Assembly: GCA_023614405.1 (NCBI GenBank)
Contig: CM042688.1
Location: forward strand, 70,852,253 to 70,916,252
DNA: 64,000 nt
Source: Avena insularis
Lineage: Eukaryota; Streptophyta; Magnoliopsida; Poales; Poaceae
Direction of reading: 5' to 3'
The notes below the pieces were generated by a model, which was not told the DNA's origin, searched no databases, and saw only the letters and a list, made by a program, of their open reading frames with translations. Below are positions 34,332 to 46,025 of this stretch, piece by piece (the stretch's first letter is position 1; every line of letters begins with the position of its first letter). The translations under genes were made by a program, and so were the position numbers.

Positions 34332-35018
34332 GCTGGTATCGCTCGTGTAGGGAATATCTCCTCATAAATTTCCATCCGATCCACCGGCATAACTTCAGCC
34401 GGATCACGCTGAATAGTTCCCGGGTCTAGCGAGGTAGTCCCCGGGTTTGCCGAAGCAGTCCCCGAGTCTCGCGGACCACCTCCCATGTCAATGTCCATGG
34501 GCTCAGCTCTGGATTCCGTATTTTCCGGGACATAGATCGAGTCGGTTCCTGGGGACGGCCTGATAGATGGTTTTCTGAGGTGTTCTAATGCTACGCCCGG
34601 TGGAATTGCCTGTCTGGTTGATCCGAGCTTCGACAACATGTCGGCAGCCTCGTTTTCCGCCCGGGGTACATGGTGAAATTCAAACCCCTCGAAGTAACCA
34701 GATATCTTCTGCACGTGAAATTTGTATAGCGCCATGTTTGGATCCAGGCCCCACACCCGGACACCTGCTGACTACCAGTCCGAGTCAAGCATATTATCGG
34801 ACGATGCCAATCTCCTTTGCCACTTTGAGACCATGCACAAGGGCCTCATACTCAGCGACATTGTTCGATGCCAAATGGATCTGCACACGATTTGAGCTGA
34901 TCCTTCTTTGGCGAGGTAAGCACGACCCGCACCTAATCCGGTTTTGGTTTCGACCACAAAGTGCATCCTCGAATCGGATCCGGTGGCGGTGGTTCATATT
35001 GTACCTCGCCCAATCCAT
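34271..35018 (-). pseudogene. Tat additional (archaeal-type) RNase H, frameshifted
   Basis: 34794-35018 has HLASNNVAEYEALVHGLKVA, the helix with the active-site Glu of the second RNase H. After frameshifts around 34760-34800, 34271-34756 gives the end (FEFHHVPRAENEAADMLSKL, with the last catalytic Asp) and a Pro/Asp-rich linker to integrase. An extra RNase H after the normal Ty3-type one (inside 35019-36347) is, to my knowledge, particular to the Tat lineage in plants. Confidence 0.8.
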
Positions 35019-36347
35019 TTAAAAAAGTCCGCCATAGCCTGAGATTTGATCGCTTCTCTTACATTGTATTAGCATAAGGGCTAGCTCAATTGCCCATTTT
35101 GCGATTCTGCCGCTCGCATCCTTGTTACCCATTATCTCGGATATGGGAGCTTCACATATTACTTTGATGGGGTGCTCCTCAAAGTAATGCTTTAACTTCT
35201 TCGCCACCATATAGACACCGTATGCCACCTTTTGAAAGTGCGGGTAGTTCTGTTTTGAGGCAGACAATACCTCGCTCAGGTAATACACTGGCCTTTGCAC
35301 AGACTTACCCTCTTCATTGCGTTCCACTACGATCACTGCACTTACAACTCGGTTGGTTGCGGCTACGTAGAGCAACATTGGCTCCTTTGATAGTGGAGAG
35401 GCTAATACTGGCGCAGTGGCTAACATCTTTTTCAAGTGGGAAAAAGCTTCATCGGCTTGTGGCGTACAAATGAATTTATCCGACTTTTTCATGAGTTGGT
35501 AGAGAGGCAGTGCCTTTTCTCCCAACCGACATACAAACCGACTCAACAACGCCAGGCATCCAGTGAACTTCTGGACATTGTTAAGACACTTCGGCAGCTC
35601 CATTCGTTCGATGGCTCGGATCTTAGTTGGATTAACCTCGATACCTCGGCTGGAAACGAGAAATCTGAGTAACTTTCCAGCCGAGACACTGACGGTACAT
35701 TTTTCTGGGTTAAGCTTCATCTGGAACCTTCTCAAGTTCGCGAATGTTTGTTTTATGTCGTCAAGGAGTGTTGCGCTTTCCTTGGTCTTGATAACCACAT
35801 CATCCACGTATACTTGTACGCTTTGACCTATTTGGTCATGCAAACATTTTTGCATACATCTTTGGTACGTTGCACCTGCATTACGTAAACCGAATGGCAT
35901 AGTGCGATAGCAGTAAGCCCCGTATGGGGTAATAAATGCCGTTTTTATTTGATCATCCGGGTTCAGAGGTATCTGGTGGAAGCCAGAATATGCATCAATG
36001 AATGACAACAGTTCGCATCCCGCGGTTGAGTCTATGACCTGATCTATCCTCGGCAGTGGAAATGGATCTTTCGGACACGCCTTGTTCAGGTTCGTGTAAT
36101 CGATACACATGCGCCAAACCACTGCTACGTTCGGATCGTCCTTCTTCTTTTCCACTAGCACTGGATTAGAGAGCCAATATGGATATAGTACCTCCATGAT
36201 GAATCCTGCTGCTAGTAACCGAGCTATCTCGTCTCCAATGACATTTCTCCTATCCTCGGCGAAGCGACGGAGAGGTTGCTTCACCGGCCTTGCTCCGGGT
36301 CTTACGTTCAAAGAGTGCTCGGCCAACTCCCTCGGAACACCTTGCAA
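35019..36347 (-). pseudogene. Tat reverse transcriptase and Ty3-type RNase H
   Basis: A 442-codon open block. RT: CIDYTNLNKACPKDPFPLPR, FIDAYSGFHQIPLNPDDQIK, the YVDD active site in VQVYVDDVVIKTKE and the primer-grip block. It continues to the connection and RNase H (SAVIVVERNEEG, VYYLSEVLSASKQNYP). The frame continues upstream into the protease linker except for one TAG at 36411-36413. RT is the best-preserved part of this element. It ends in a frameshift toward the second RNase H. Confidence 0.92.
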
Positions 36348-36410
36348 GTCCTGTGTAGACCAAGCAAAAATATCCCGATACTCATGGAGGAAGTTGACGA
36401 GCTCGCTTTC

Positions 36411-37561
36411 CTATTTGTCAGTCAACCCGGCACCAATCGTTACGGTGCGCTCCGGGAACATGTTATCAACCGGGATCTTCTTGGTGTCCTTTGCGGCTTG
36501 AAATGAAACACTGCCATGCGGGTTACTTAATGCCGGCATATATTGCTGCGCGGACTGAGCTAACGATGCCACCTCTTGGATTTTTCTTTTCTCTTGCGTG
36601 ATCACGAGTGACTCGGCTAGGTTGGACCCGGCTGAAGCACACTCCATGGAACGTCGGAAATCTCCAGCAATGGTAATCGCTCCATTTGGCCCGGGCAACT
36701 TCATCTTCAGATAACTGATGTGACAGCTCGCCATAAATGTGTTCAATGCTGGTCTTCCGAGTAACGCATGATATGCACTTTCCAAGTTCACCACCTCAAA
36801 TTCCAGATTTTCGGTTCGGCAGTTGTCCCTTGTGCCGAATAACACGTCGACCCGGACTTTGCCTATGGGTCACAAGAAATGCCTGGTACTATGCCATGGA
36901 AAGTTGTTCTCGTAGCTTGGAGCATGTTCTCCGAGATCCCCAACTTGTGCATCATATCCGCATACATGATGTTAATGCTACTGCCATTATCAATCAAAAC
37001 CTTGGAGAATCTCACATTGATGTTCGGTCCAATGAATGTCGGATCTAGCACTAGCGCGTACGAACCTGGGCTCGGCATAAGTTTAGGATGATCTTTGACG
37101 TTCCAGGTGATTTCCTGGTCCGACCAAGGCATGTACCTCGTCACCGCGGGCATGACCGCATTGACCTCCATATGTCGGCGCTGCATGCTCTTTCTATCCG
37201 TTTCCTCGGTCGTGAACACACAATAACTCTGGTGATGTTCCCTGTACTCGTTTCTTCCCCTTCCCTCGTTTCCGGGGTATCTCTGATCCGATTGTTGCTG
37301 ATTTTCCACTTGATGCACTGCATCCCTTCTTTCATTGTTATCATACCTCGGCGGAGGGGGAGGCAGCATTAGCTGCTGCATGTTTGCTCCGGAAAGCAAT
37401 TGTTGCCGGGGTAACTCCTGCCGAGGTTGATCATCCCGGGGTGCCTGAGCATTCCCCGAGCCACCTTGCTCTATCTTTCGCATCCACTCACATTGCCTCG
37501 TCATGTGACCCGCCGGGCTACTCAGATTTGGCGTGTGAAACTTACACGGCTGGTCCAGCAT
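36411..37561 (-). pseudogene. Tat Gag end and protease
   Basis: 36863-37561 has a CX2H...HX4C-like knuckle (CKFHTPNLSSPAGHMTRQCE), a Gln/Pro-rich stretch (PPPPPRYDNNERRD) and the protease active site KVLIDNGSSINIMY, in which DNGS takes the place of the common DTG/DSG, as is frequent in Tat proteases. A 1-nt frameshift at about 36863 leads to 36411-36845 (NLESAYHALLGRPALNTFMA). The protease would cut the polyprotein inside the particle. Confidence 0.85.
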
Positions 37562-38528
37562 CGACTCATAGGTATACCTCGGACGGTCTTTCTTTTCCTG
37601 CCACCGCTTCTTCGCCCGAGTCCATGTTTTCTTGCCATCATTTCTTGGAGTCCATTGCCCTCCAGTTCTCTAGCGTTGGTTGCTTCCTCCTCCGGGCTGA
37701 TCCTGATTCACTGCTGCAACTTGTTGCAAGCCATAGCGATGGTCTGGTCTGTCATCTCTCCTTTTTCCTCTGTAATCGTTCCTCCAGGATGATCCGGCTC
37801 CATCTCTCGGATAGTATTCCTCGTTTGACTCACTTGCATGAGCCTAGGTTGGTCGGGTCGCCCAATGCATACGAATCAGCGATCCGATCATCTCTCGCCA
37901 GCAGAATCGCATTTTCCTTTGAAGTTTCATCCACACTTGTCGCCATATTCGCACCCTTTGCTAAACCACGCTATGGCCTGTGACTCTATGACGCCCTCAC
38001 ACGAGTTTCTCACGGTACACCACCGGGTTAAGAATTCACGATCCGTCTCGTTGGGTCTTTGCTTGCACATTGCCAGGGTCTGCGGTCTATTTGGCCTCTG
38101 GTACGCATTTCTGAGAAGTTGCTGATAAACATTTCTTCAAAATCTATCCAGCAGCTTGATGCTTCCGGTGGCAAGTTATTCAGCCATACCGGCGGACCTT
38201 CCAACATCTGGGGCACGTAACGCACAGCCCATCTCAAGTTGCATGTCGCAATTTTCACCGCCGTAGCATAGTTTATCAGCCAATCCTCTGGCTTGGTGCT
38301 ACCGTCATACGTATTCGTCCCCCTTGGTAACTGGAAGTTTGGTACCGGAGGTTCCTTCATGATCCGGGGTCCAAAGCACGCTGGACCCGGAGGACCTTGA
38401 CATTCGATCTGTTCCAACCTATACAGGCGATCCAGTTTTAACCTGGCGTCATCCGGCATCAAATCCCTGCTCTCCAATCTTGACCCTATTACATGGTAGT
38501 CCGGTCTGGGGTATCCTGTGTTCTCCAT
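37562..38528 (-). pseudogene. Tat gag core
   Basis: 38028-38528 carries the Gag domain (GTNTYDGSTKPEDWLINYAT, RYVPQMLEGPPVWLNNLPPE). A frameshift near 38120 moves the conserved LAMCKQRPNETDREFLTRW block into another frame, and stops follow down to 37562. Confidence 0.85.
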
Positions 38529-38732
38529 CTCCGAATCACCGTCGTTGTATCGGTTTTGCTCTCGTCACACGTCTTTCTGCTGCATACCTCGGCCGGCGCT
38601 TTGCTCTTACCTCGGTATATTCCGCTGCTGCGGTTGTCCTGCTCCTGTAGAGTTGCGCTGTCCGGCATTGCCGTTGGCAGCAATCCCTTGACCGGCATTG
38701 CCTTGGTCGTGATTACCTCGGCCAGCTTCACC

Positions 38733-39494
38733 TCAGCTCACACTTCGTCGATCATCATTTTTTCGCATTTCTTTCTCTTTTCCTGCACGCGTAGGGTCGT
38801 ACAGGACGATCTGTTTGTTCCGTCTGGCCGAGGTTACTACCTCTTCTCTCCTCAGGCCGCCATGAGGCGATGATGCGGCTCCAGCGGATTTCTCCGGGTT
38901 ACCCATCACCGAATGGACGATCTTGGAAGCCCCAGCTCTCTCCGGGTTATTTCTCAGCAGCTCCTCGTTCTGCCTGTTCGCGATCCGAACCAGCTCGTTA
39001 ACCCGATCTTGCTGTCTTTGACGGGCCTCACCCGTCAGACCCTCTAACTCGGGCGTAGCCGCATCTGCTGCTCTAAGGTTCTTCGCCGGGGTACTATACC
39101 TCGGCAACCCCATAGATAGATAGTTTTCCGACCCTTCTGCTCCATCATCACCTTCTCTGTTCATCTCACTTATGAGATTTTTACCTTTTACCCTCACTGC
39201 ATCAACCTTGTTTGCCTTCGCATACTCACGCAGCGTCATGTTCAGTGACTGCTGAGCCGCGGCTATTTTCTTTGCACCCTCAAGTATCTTCTGCCGAGTT
39301 TCCTCTAGTTTGGCTTGTGCTTGAGCCGGATCTACCACCGCCACAATGGGGTTAGCCAAGCTGTCCATAGCTTCCCTCAGTACGTTCTCAGGCCTCTCTA
39401 GTGGAGGTCCTCTGCCTTTCCTTGGTGCCTTAGGTGTTACCGCCGGGTCAGGCATTGGGTCTTTTCTTGCGCCTGCACCTGGTGCAGTCATCAT
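38733..39494 (-). CDS. Tat gag N-terminal region
   Basis: An open frame from ATG at 39494 (MMTAPGAGARKDPMPDPAVT) to a stop at 38733, 253 residues. It is Ala/Arg/Glu-rich with heptad-like helices (QKILEGAKKIAAAQQSLNMT; QQDRVNELVRIANRQNEELL). It is the long, variable N-terminal part of Tat Gag polyproteins and precedes the core at 38528. The frame stays open upstream as far as the LTR (39842); the start is chosen because the leader must contain the primer site. Confidence 0.6.
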   Translation of the reverse strand: MMTAPGAGARKDPMPDPAVTPKAPRKGRGPPLERPENVLREAMDSLANPIVAVVDPAQAQAKLEETRQKILEGAKKIAAAQQSLNMTLREYAKANKVDAVRVKGKNLISEMNREGDDGAEGSENYLSMGLPRYSTPAKNLRAADAATPELEGLTGEARQRQQDRVNELVRIANRQNEELLRNNPERAGASKIVHSVMGNPEKSAGAASSPHGGLRREEVVTSARRNKQIVLYDPTRAGKEKEMRKNDDRRSVS

Positions 39495-39793
39495 CACTTC
39501 CGCGCGGTCCGGGGAGCGAGTGATATGTGCCCCGCGAGCCACAGTGAGGGGTGGTTCCCCCGCATCGACGACGCGACGCGGATGAACGCACGAGACGTCC
39601 ACAGCAACGTAGACCTTGTGTGTGCCGAGCTTGATGAAGAGGCCGTTGCGCAGAAGCGGGCGCGTGCCGAAGCAGCCAGCGTTGTTGCTGATGAAATCCA
39701 GCGCTCCAAAGCGCTGAACGAGCCCAGAGACGATGCGTTCGCCGGTGCCGATGAAGTTTCCCGTCCGGATCTTCACCCCTGCTAGCGCCGCTA

Positions 39794-39813
39794 GCCCAAC
39801 GGTGGGCGCCAAC
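39794..39813 (-). other. Tat primer-binding site
   Basis: Minus-strand GTTGGCGCCCACCGTTGGGC abuts the 5' LTR end. The TGGCGCCCACCG form is typical of Tat-type elements as I remember them. The exact tRNA is not assigned here. Confidence 0.75.
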
Positions 39814-40595
39814 TGTCGTGGTGGTGTTACGGCAGATGCCATGGATAGGCTAAAGGTGGGGACTAATATGCGCTAGGGGAATCCAGGGAGGGATAGTAGA
39901 GTGATTCTCTACACGGAAGTTTGTATTCTTGATATCTCCAAGATTACAAGTGCTCCTTGAGCTGTATTGGCGAGAGGAGGAAGAAGGTGCTCTCTTACTC
40001 TAGCCTTCTAACTTGCCCTAGAACCCTAGATCTACTAGTGCTCAACCAACTAGAATTCTGCCAACCCCCTATACCATAACCCTAACCCCCCTTATATAGA
40101 GGTGGTTCAGTCCTGGCCTAGGGCATACGTGGAGGCATATTCCTAAGAATACGCCCCCTCCCAAAGTAGTAACCCAACAGGGGCGCTTTTCCCCCGCGTC
40201 ACAGTTGCTTTAGCGACGTCAGCCGACGTGAGCGTCGTCATCCTTGTCGGCCATGATTCGGTGGTCCTATCCTTGCTTTATTCGCTCATCCAGTACGTAC
40301 CGGACCTTCTTTTTTGACCAGAGAGATTCCTTCCTTCTCCTAGAAGCCAAGCGAGGATCCGGATCACAGCAGATCCGGCCACACCTGTTCCTGCATATAA
40401 GTTAGACAAGCATTTATGACTTACTCCTTAAGTCGGACGAGACAACGTTAGGCGACCCCCCCCCTAGTCCGGGTTACTCCGTGATCCGGCCTGCCTTGAG
40501 GTGACTCGGCCTGCATCCGCTTTGACATTGCCGACCCTCAGATAACTCGGCCCTTATACCCTGGAGTGACCCTACCCGGGGGTATCCCCCCAACA
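39814..40595 (-). repeat. Tat 5' LTR
   Basis: Partner of 26513-27294, with a TATA box TCTATATAAG on the minus strand (40091-40100). It is followed by the TGCAA duplication at 40596-40600. Confidence 0.95.
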
Positions 40596-40917
40596 TGCAA
40601 TAACTCTAGTGATTGATCAATGTGTGGTTTGTGGAAAGAACACACATGCAATGACCACTGGTGGATCCATGTGTGGTTTGTGGAAAAGAACACACATGCA
40701 ATGACTCTAGTGCTAGTTTGTGGTTTTAGTATAAGAACACACATGCAATGACTCTAGTGGTTGATCCATGTGTGGTTTGTGGAAATAACACACATGCAAT
40801 GACTATAATGGATCCATAAGTGGTTTATGGAAAAGAACCCACATGCAATGACCACTGGTTGATCCATATGTGGTTTGTGGAAAGAACACACATGCAATGA
40901 CTCTAGTGGTTGATCCA
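40596..40917. repeat. ~51-bp satellite array, segment 2
   Basis: About six monomers between the two retrotransposons. The monomer broken at 26512 continues here after TGCAA, and ATCCA (40913-40917) is the target duplicated by the next element. Confidence 0.95.
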
Positions 40918-43900
40918 TGTAGCATCCCATCTGTCTAACATCTGTAATGCTACATGGTCTAATAATAAAATGCTACTTCCTACATATAATTGTTGCATCA
41001 TAATTATATTATGCTCATGTCATCATGCCTCATTGCATTTGAGCATCATATAAAACCCTTTTATTTGTGTCTTCTCTCATATTGCATTTGCCTATTACTT
41101 GTATTTGCCTCTTGATACATTGTAGTTGGTTCTTGATATATTGTTTAATGCCCAAGTTGAGTTGGGGGCATATCTCTTTTAACTCCACCTCCTTTCTTTG
41201 TCTCCATATAAATTCCACCATCCTAATTATATATGAGCCATGCAATTCTATTGGTATTCAATCTAGCTCATATGAGTAGGGTGGATCCATTTCTTTGCTA
41301 CATTCTTCCATACTTGTCTCCATGTTGTTTTCACAATATGAATAAGGAGCCACATAGCCATCCTTTGCATGTTATGTGAGCAGTATTCCCTTATAACCTT
41401 CCATATGGCCTTATTTGCATTTGTGAGCTTATTTGAATTTAGAGTGGTTATATCAAATAAAAGTGGATCATACACACTAGCATGAGCCACCTTTATTCAA
41501 GTATGCTCATGAACCAAAATACACCATGTGGATGATAAAGCTTCCATAAACCTCTCTTTTGGGGATTTATCTCCATTTAGGGAGTTGGTTGGAACCATGG
41601 CCAATGTTATATTGTAGTTGTTCTCACAACTAGCAAACATATGTTCATACATGCATGGGCCATGAACACTTGCTTCCTCTCATTCTTTTCTCTCTTTTAA
41701 CCTCACTTGGTTTTGTTTGATTTGAATCAAACCTAAGCATCTAAACCTAGTCCTACCCATGCGTGTGTGCTTACACACATACACCACCCCACCACACCTA
41801 CACCCCACGACCAGCACATGCCCCAACCCCTCTCTTTCCATCTCTAGCTAAAGAACAAGGAGAGAGGAGAGAAACCAAACCCTAGCCGAGCCTCACCTTC
41901 CCTCTCTGTTTTCTCTCTCGCCAACAAGCCGAGCCCCACCAAGCCACCTTGCATTGTTCCTCTAGCCCAGCTGCAGGCACCCCGTCCCCTCCCAAGTCAT
42001 GCCATCACGTGAGCGGGGGGAGAAAGGTGGCCACCTCCACCTTTTCCACCCTAGCCACCGAGCCCATGTGCTAACCCCTCCCCTGCCCTTATCTACTCCC
42101 CTCTGTCGTGTGTCGTTCCCTAGATCCCCAGGGCTCTGCCGCCGCAGCCCTTCCCCATCTACCTGCTACCCCCCTCTCTCTTCCATCTCTGTTCGGCCAC
42201 CGTCGGCTTCGACTCGCCACAGTTGCTAGGAGGAGGCGGGCGTGGTGTTGAGGCATTGGGGAAGACCGAGGAGACCTCCAGCAGCGCCCCTGTACTCGCA
42301 GGCAAGGAGGAGACGGGCCGATGCCAGCTGCAGATCCTCATGCCGACAAGAAAACTCTAGCCTCGGGTCGCCTGCAACGTCGCTGATCTGCTACGCTCCA
42401 GGCCGATCCACCACCACCAACCCTCTCCCGGTGAGCTGCTGAACCTCCCTGACATCCTCTCACGCTTTGACTCTTCCTGGATGAGCAGGACGTTCTGCCG
42501 AGCGCTCTCTGTGCGTGCCGTCGCTTCTGCCGTCGTGCCGCAGAGAGGTTACCTAGCCGCGTATCGCTTACCCAGCAACAACCCCCTGCTAGCCCAGTGG
42601 TCGCTGCCGCCCGCGCGTGCGTGCTAGATCGCGAGTTCGACCCCCGCTGCGCTCTGTTTTCCCCGCACCGTCAATTTCGTTAGAGAAAGCCGATGGAAGA
42701 AAAACAGTAGCCACGGCCTTTTTGCGAATACCCCCTGCCTTTTGTATTCCTTAACCCGCACTCCCCTGGTCCCACCTGTCTGCCTCTATGTAACCTTTAC
42801 AGAAAGGCACCCGGTTTTGTTGCGCCAGCACAAGCGTGCCCCTGTCCCTGCCGCGTGGCCCGCCCTGGCTAGGTCGCGCGCGCAGTGGCCCTGCTAACCT
42901 CAGGGCCCGCAAGTCAGTCTCTGGGGCTGGATAGCACCTCAGTGCGAAAAGTCCAGGAGGCCCCTGTCCCCGGCTGACTCAGCTTCGGTCCACCTGCTGC
43001 TGGCTATGGCTAGCCTGTGCAAAAAGTCTAAGATCTTTTCTGGTTAATAAGAATGTTTTCCAGAAATGTTTAATATGATTTTAAATCCAGAAATTAATAA
43101 CTTTTTATTAATAAATCCAAATAACACAAATGATATATGTTTTTGAATCAGAAAAATGTGAGGATTTCAAATCTGCCATCCAATTTAATGTTTGGCTAAT
43201 TTTAAATTTTCGAAATTGTTTAAGTGCAATAAAAATGCCTTTTCTTAAATAATTAATAACTTTAATTCTATAACTCCAAATCTGACAAATAATATGTCTA
43301 AATTGATCAGCGCGACGAGCCCGTTCTGTTTATGCATTCCATGTTCTGAATTACAGCATGCATCATGTCATTATTAAAAATCAGAACTGTTTATGGCAAT
43401 AAAACTTGACCAAATAATTCATAAAATGATTTATTCTTGTCCCCACACCTCACCCTTGCCATGCTACATTATTGCCATGTAATTTGTGCATAATTCATCA
43501 TGGCATGCTTGTTTGCTTGTAGCATTTTATGTATATGCTTGTGCACTTTATTTATGTTGGCCCTTGTTAGTTTGGTTCTTCTTACAATACAGGAGTTGTT
43601 TGAGCCATGCGAGTCGTAGAACAGCATGTGTAGGGTATGTGAGAGTCTGATGGATAACGAGGTACCTAAACAACTTAACCTGGGTAGTAATAGGATAACT
43701 AATGAAAGAGGAACCGGTGGGCAATATCCGTCATTTGGTTCTTCATGCCCACTTGTGTCCCGTAGGACCCCGAGTACTTGATTCCTGTTCCTTGACTATT
43801 CGCACTATCCACATACGGGAGGCCTTATGGACCCCCCTAAGCTAGAGCTTGATTCATTTCTATTTCATGGGGCCACAAACTAGTTTGGAGCTTTATTACT

Positions 43901-45154
43901 ATCCTGTACCTATGCCATGCTTTACTGCTTTATTTAAGATTGTGCGTGGAGCACCTGTATTGTTTAGTAATCGCGGCATGATTTCGCGGTATCGATAAGC
44001 CCAGTCACATTTTCGGGTTCCCAGTCGTTTATAGCCGTTCTCACAAACCCTGGGTCCGTCTCGGAGCCGGCCAACTTCGTTGCGGGTAGCTTATTGGGGT
44101 GGCCCCCTAAAATATTTTATGAATCCTGTGATTGCTTTGTCGTGAATGCCTCGTTGGGTTTTGAGTTAGTTTTTCCGAGGTTGATCGAGTGTGTGTTGCT
44201 ATTTGTGCACCCCTGCAGGGTAAATCTTTCTGAAAGCCGTGTCCGCAGATATGGACGACTTGGAGCACAATTTCTCGATCATAGACAAGCATAACTAAAG
44301 TACCGCTTTTAATTTGACTAAGTATCTGACTAGTAAGTAGTGCAATACTCATGGAATGGTTAATAAAACTACCAACGGATGGGTTGTTCGTCCGCTTTCT
44401 CGCTGGTGTTTAGAAGGAGGATGGATCTCATTTTATACCGTTATAACTGTTGTTTCTAATGAACGGACATCCGCTCATCATTGGTTATGCGGATGGTTAG
44501 CAGTATCTATAGACTTGTTAGTTATTATCTTTTTGCTGCAATTCGTCACCCTGTGTTATGTCCCCTTTAGAGGCATAAAGACTTGCTGAGTACCCCTAGG
44601 GTCTCACACGATAAATTGTTGATTCAGATGAACAGGTGTATTTGCAAGATGGATACTGGGTGGAGGAGACAGATGATGTTGGCAACAATCACTCGGTGTA
44701 GAGATTCCGGGGATGGGGATCCGCAAGATCTGTGGGCGGGATGTGCTTACTTATGTGGCATCTTATGCCGATTTGCTTCTTATCCGTACTCGGATCTTGT
44801 TTCCCGCTTCTGCTTGATACTTTGATGTTTGATGTATGAGGAACTATCCTACACTATTATCTCTATCTAGGATATTTGGATATTGCCGTATGGCGTTGCA
44901 ATATTTCTATTTCTTTTAGATGGTATGGCTCTAAGAACTGTTGTAAGGTAGCTTGCATACATACTCACTTGTGTATGTCTTTGATCTCTTCGCATGTTGC
45001 CTACGCCGCTCGCTCTTGTCCCGATGTTCTTGGAAGTGGTTAGGACGGCCGACGGGTCTACACGTGGGTGGCCCCTGGGCCCCCGTTGTACTATTTTAAC
45101 CACTTTTGGTTCATCTAGGCTTGAACTTAGAGCGTAGGGTCCGAGGTAGTTACA
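40918..45154 (+). repeat. Tekay-like 5' LTR (4,237 bp)
   Basis: Starts TGTAGCATCCC and ends GTAGTTACA. An AT-rich beginning is followed by a GC-rich block (about 41750-42990) and then a region shared with the 3' LTR (43016-45154). Its first 37 bases form a hairpin, TGTAGCAT (40918-40925) with ATGCTACA (40947-40954). ORFs inside are not supported. Relative to the 3' LTR it lacks about 235 bp near 43590. Confidence 0.92.
42590..42644 (+). promoter_or_regulatory. tRNA-like Pol III promoter (SINE relic?)
   Basis: TAGCCCAGTGGT (42590-42601) matches the A box TRGCNNAGYNGG except for one base. AGTTCGACCCC (42634-42644) resembles the B box GGTTCGANTCC. The 32-base spacing is tRNA-like. There is no cloverleaf that I can close, so this is more likely a SINE fragment or tRNA-derived piece in the LTR than a tRNA gene. 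Confidence 0.4.
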
Positions 45155-45156
45155 AT

Positions 45157-45174
45157 TGGTATCAGAGCCATCCC
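45157..45174 (+). other. Primer-binding site for initiator tRNA-Met
   Basis: TGGTATCAGAGCCATCCC begins two bases after the 5' LTR. TGGTATCAGAGC is the classic complement to the 3' end of plant initiator tRNA-Met. Confidence 0.92.
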
Positions 45175-46025
45175 GCCCTTCAGGGTCTCAGCCAAATGGT
45201 CATTGTCAGTCTAGCAAATATTTTGGTAGTTATGCATACTAGGGAAAAACAAAAACACGAGAGTAGGACTGCTTCTATTTTTCTTCTTACCCACCCACCC
45301 ACCCTTTTCTGGTAAGGAAGTGTAACGTTTTCAATCCTCTTCTAAAATTCAAACTAGGATTCACGTGTTCGGGGTTCCGTAGTACCATAGGTTGTGTGTG
45401 TGTGTGTGTAATTCCTTGTCTATCTGTTGCATCCAACTTGTTGTCGCTATCTGCCTTTTGGTTATCAATTTTTGGTACATTCCATACTGACAGGCTTTTG
45501 TAAACCGACGTGATCTATCTGATTCGTTGTATACCGACACGATCTGTCTTACTCTTTGTTATCCGATGCTATCTTGTTTGGGGTGTTTGTTTCTGTAGTT
45601 GCTAATCTTTAGGTTCATCTTAAGAAGGAAGGAAGTTGGGATATGTGTTTTACTTATTCATATGCGGAGTAATGATTTGAGTGCGGGATGGAGTCGCGAC
45701 CATACCACTACTTTTATCATTCGCTCTTGTATATTGAATTGGTAGAGTTACTAATCTTGATTCGTTAAGTGGTTTTGCGCATATAGTGGTATTTTAATGC
45801 CGAAATTTGCGGAAAATTTTTCTTTGATAGCTTTGTGTACCACACTCCTTGTTCAATCGTGTGCGATATGCTTAATATCTCCTAGGTGCTTTGAACTTTG
45901 TTGATATTTTAATATCATCTTAGTAATTTGTATCCTTTAATCTTGGTTAATTCCATTTTAGTACTATTTTGGATTATTATTATTCTCCATTATGGTATTG
46001 ACTTGAGTTTTATATCAATCCCAGG
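45175..46025 (+). other. Tekay-like leader before gag
   Basis: AT-rich untranslated leader with a (TG)n microsatellite at about 45393-45409. No ORF is supported. It should hold the packaging signal. Confidence 0.55.

Larger units (their letters stand above)
26513..40595 (-). mobile_element. Tat-lineage Gypsy LTR retrotransposon, full length
   Basis: Two 782-bp LTRs (26513-27294, 39814-40595), TGTCGTGG...CCCAACA, differ by only a few percent. They are flanked by a perfect TGCAA duplication (26508-26512, 40596-40600). Minus-strand order: gag, protease, RT, RNase H, a second RNase H, integrase. A large plus-strand antisense gene lies between integrase and the 3' LTR. The second RNase H and the antisense gene are known marks of the Tat lineage (RIRE2, Grande, Ogre relatives). 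Frameshifts and stops disable all pol products. It was inserted into the satellite. Confidence 0.95.

Noticed and set aside
42590..42660. Functional tRNA gene
   Set aside because: Only the A and B boxes fit; no cloverleaf could be closed.
41999..44825. ORFs in the Tekay-like LTR
   Set aside because: LTR sequence; no known domain, and the frames are not kept in the other LTR.
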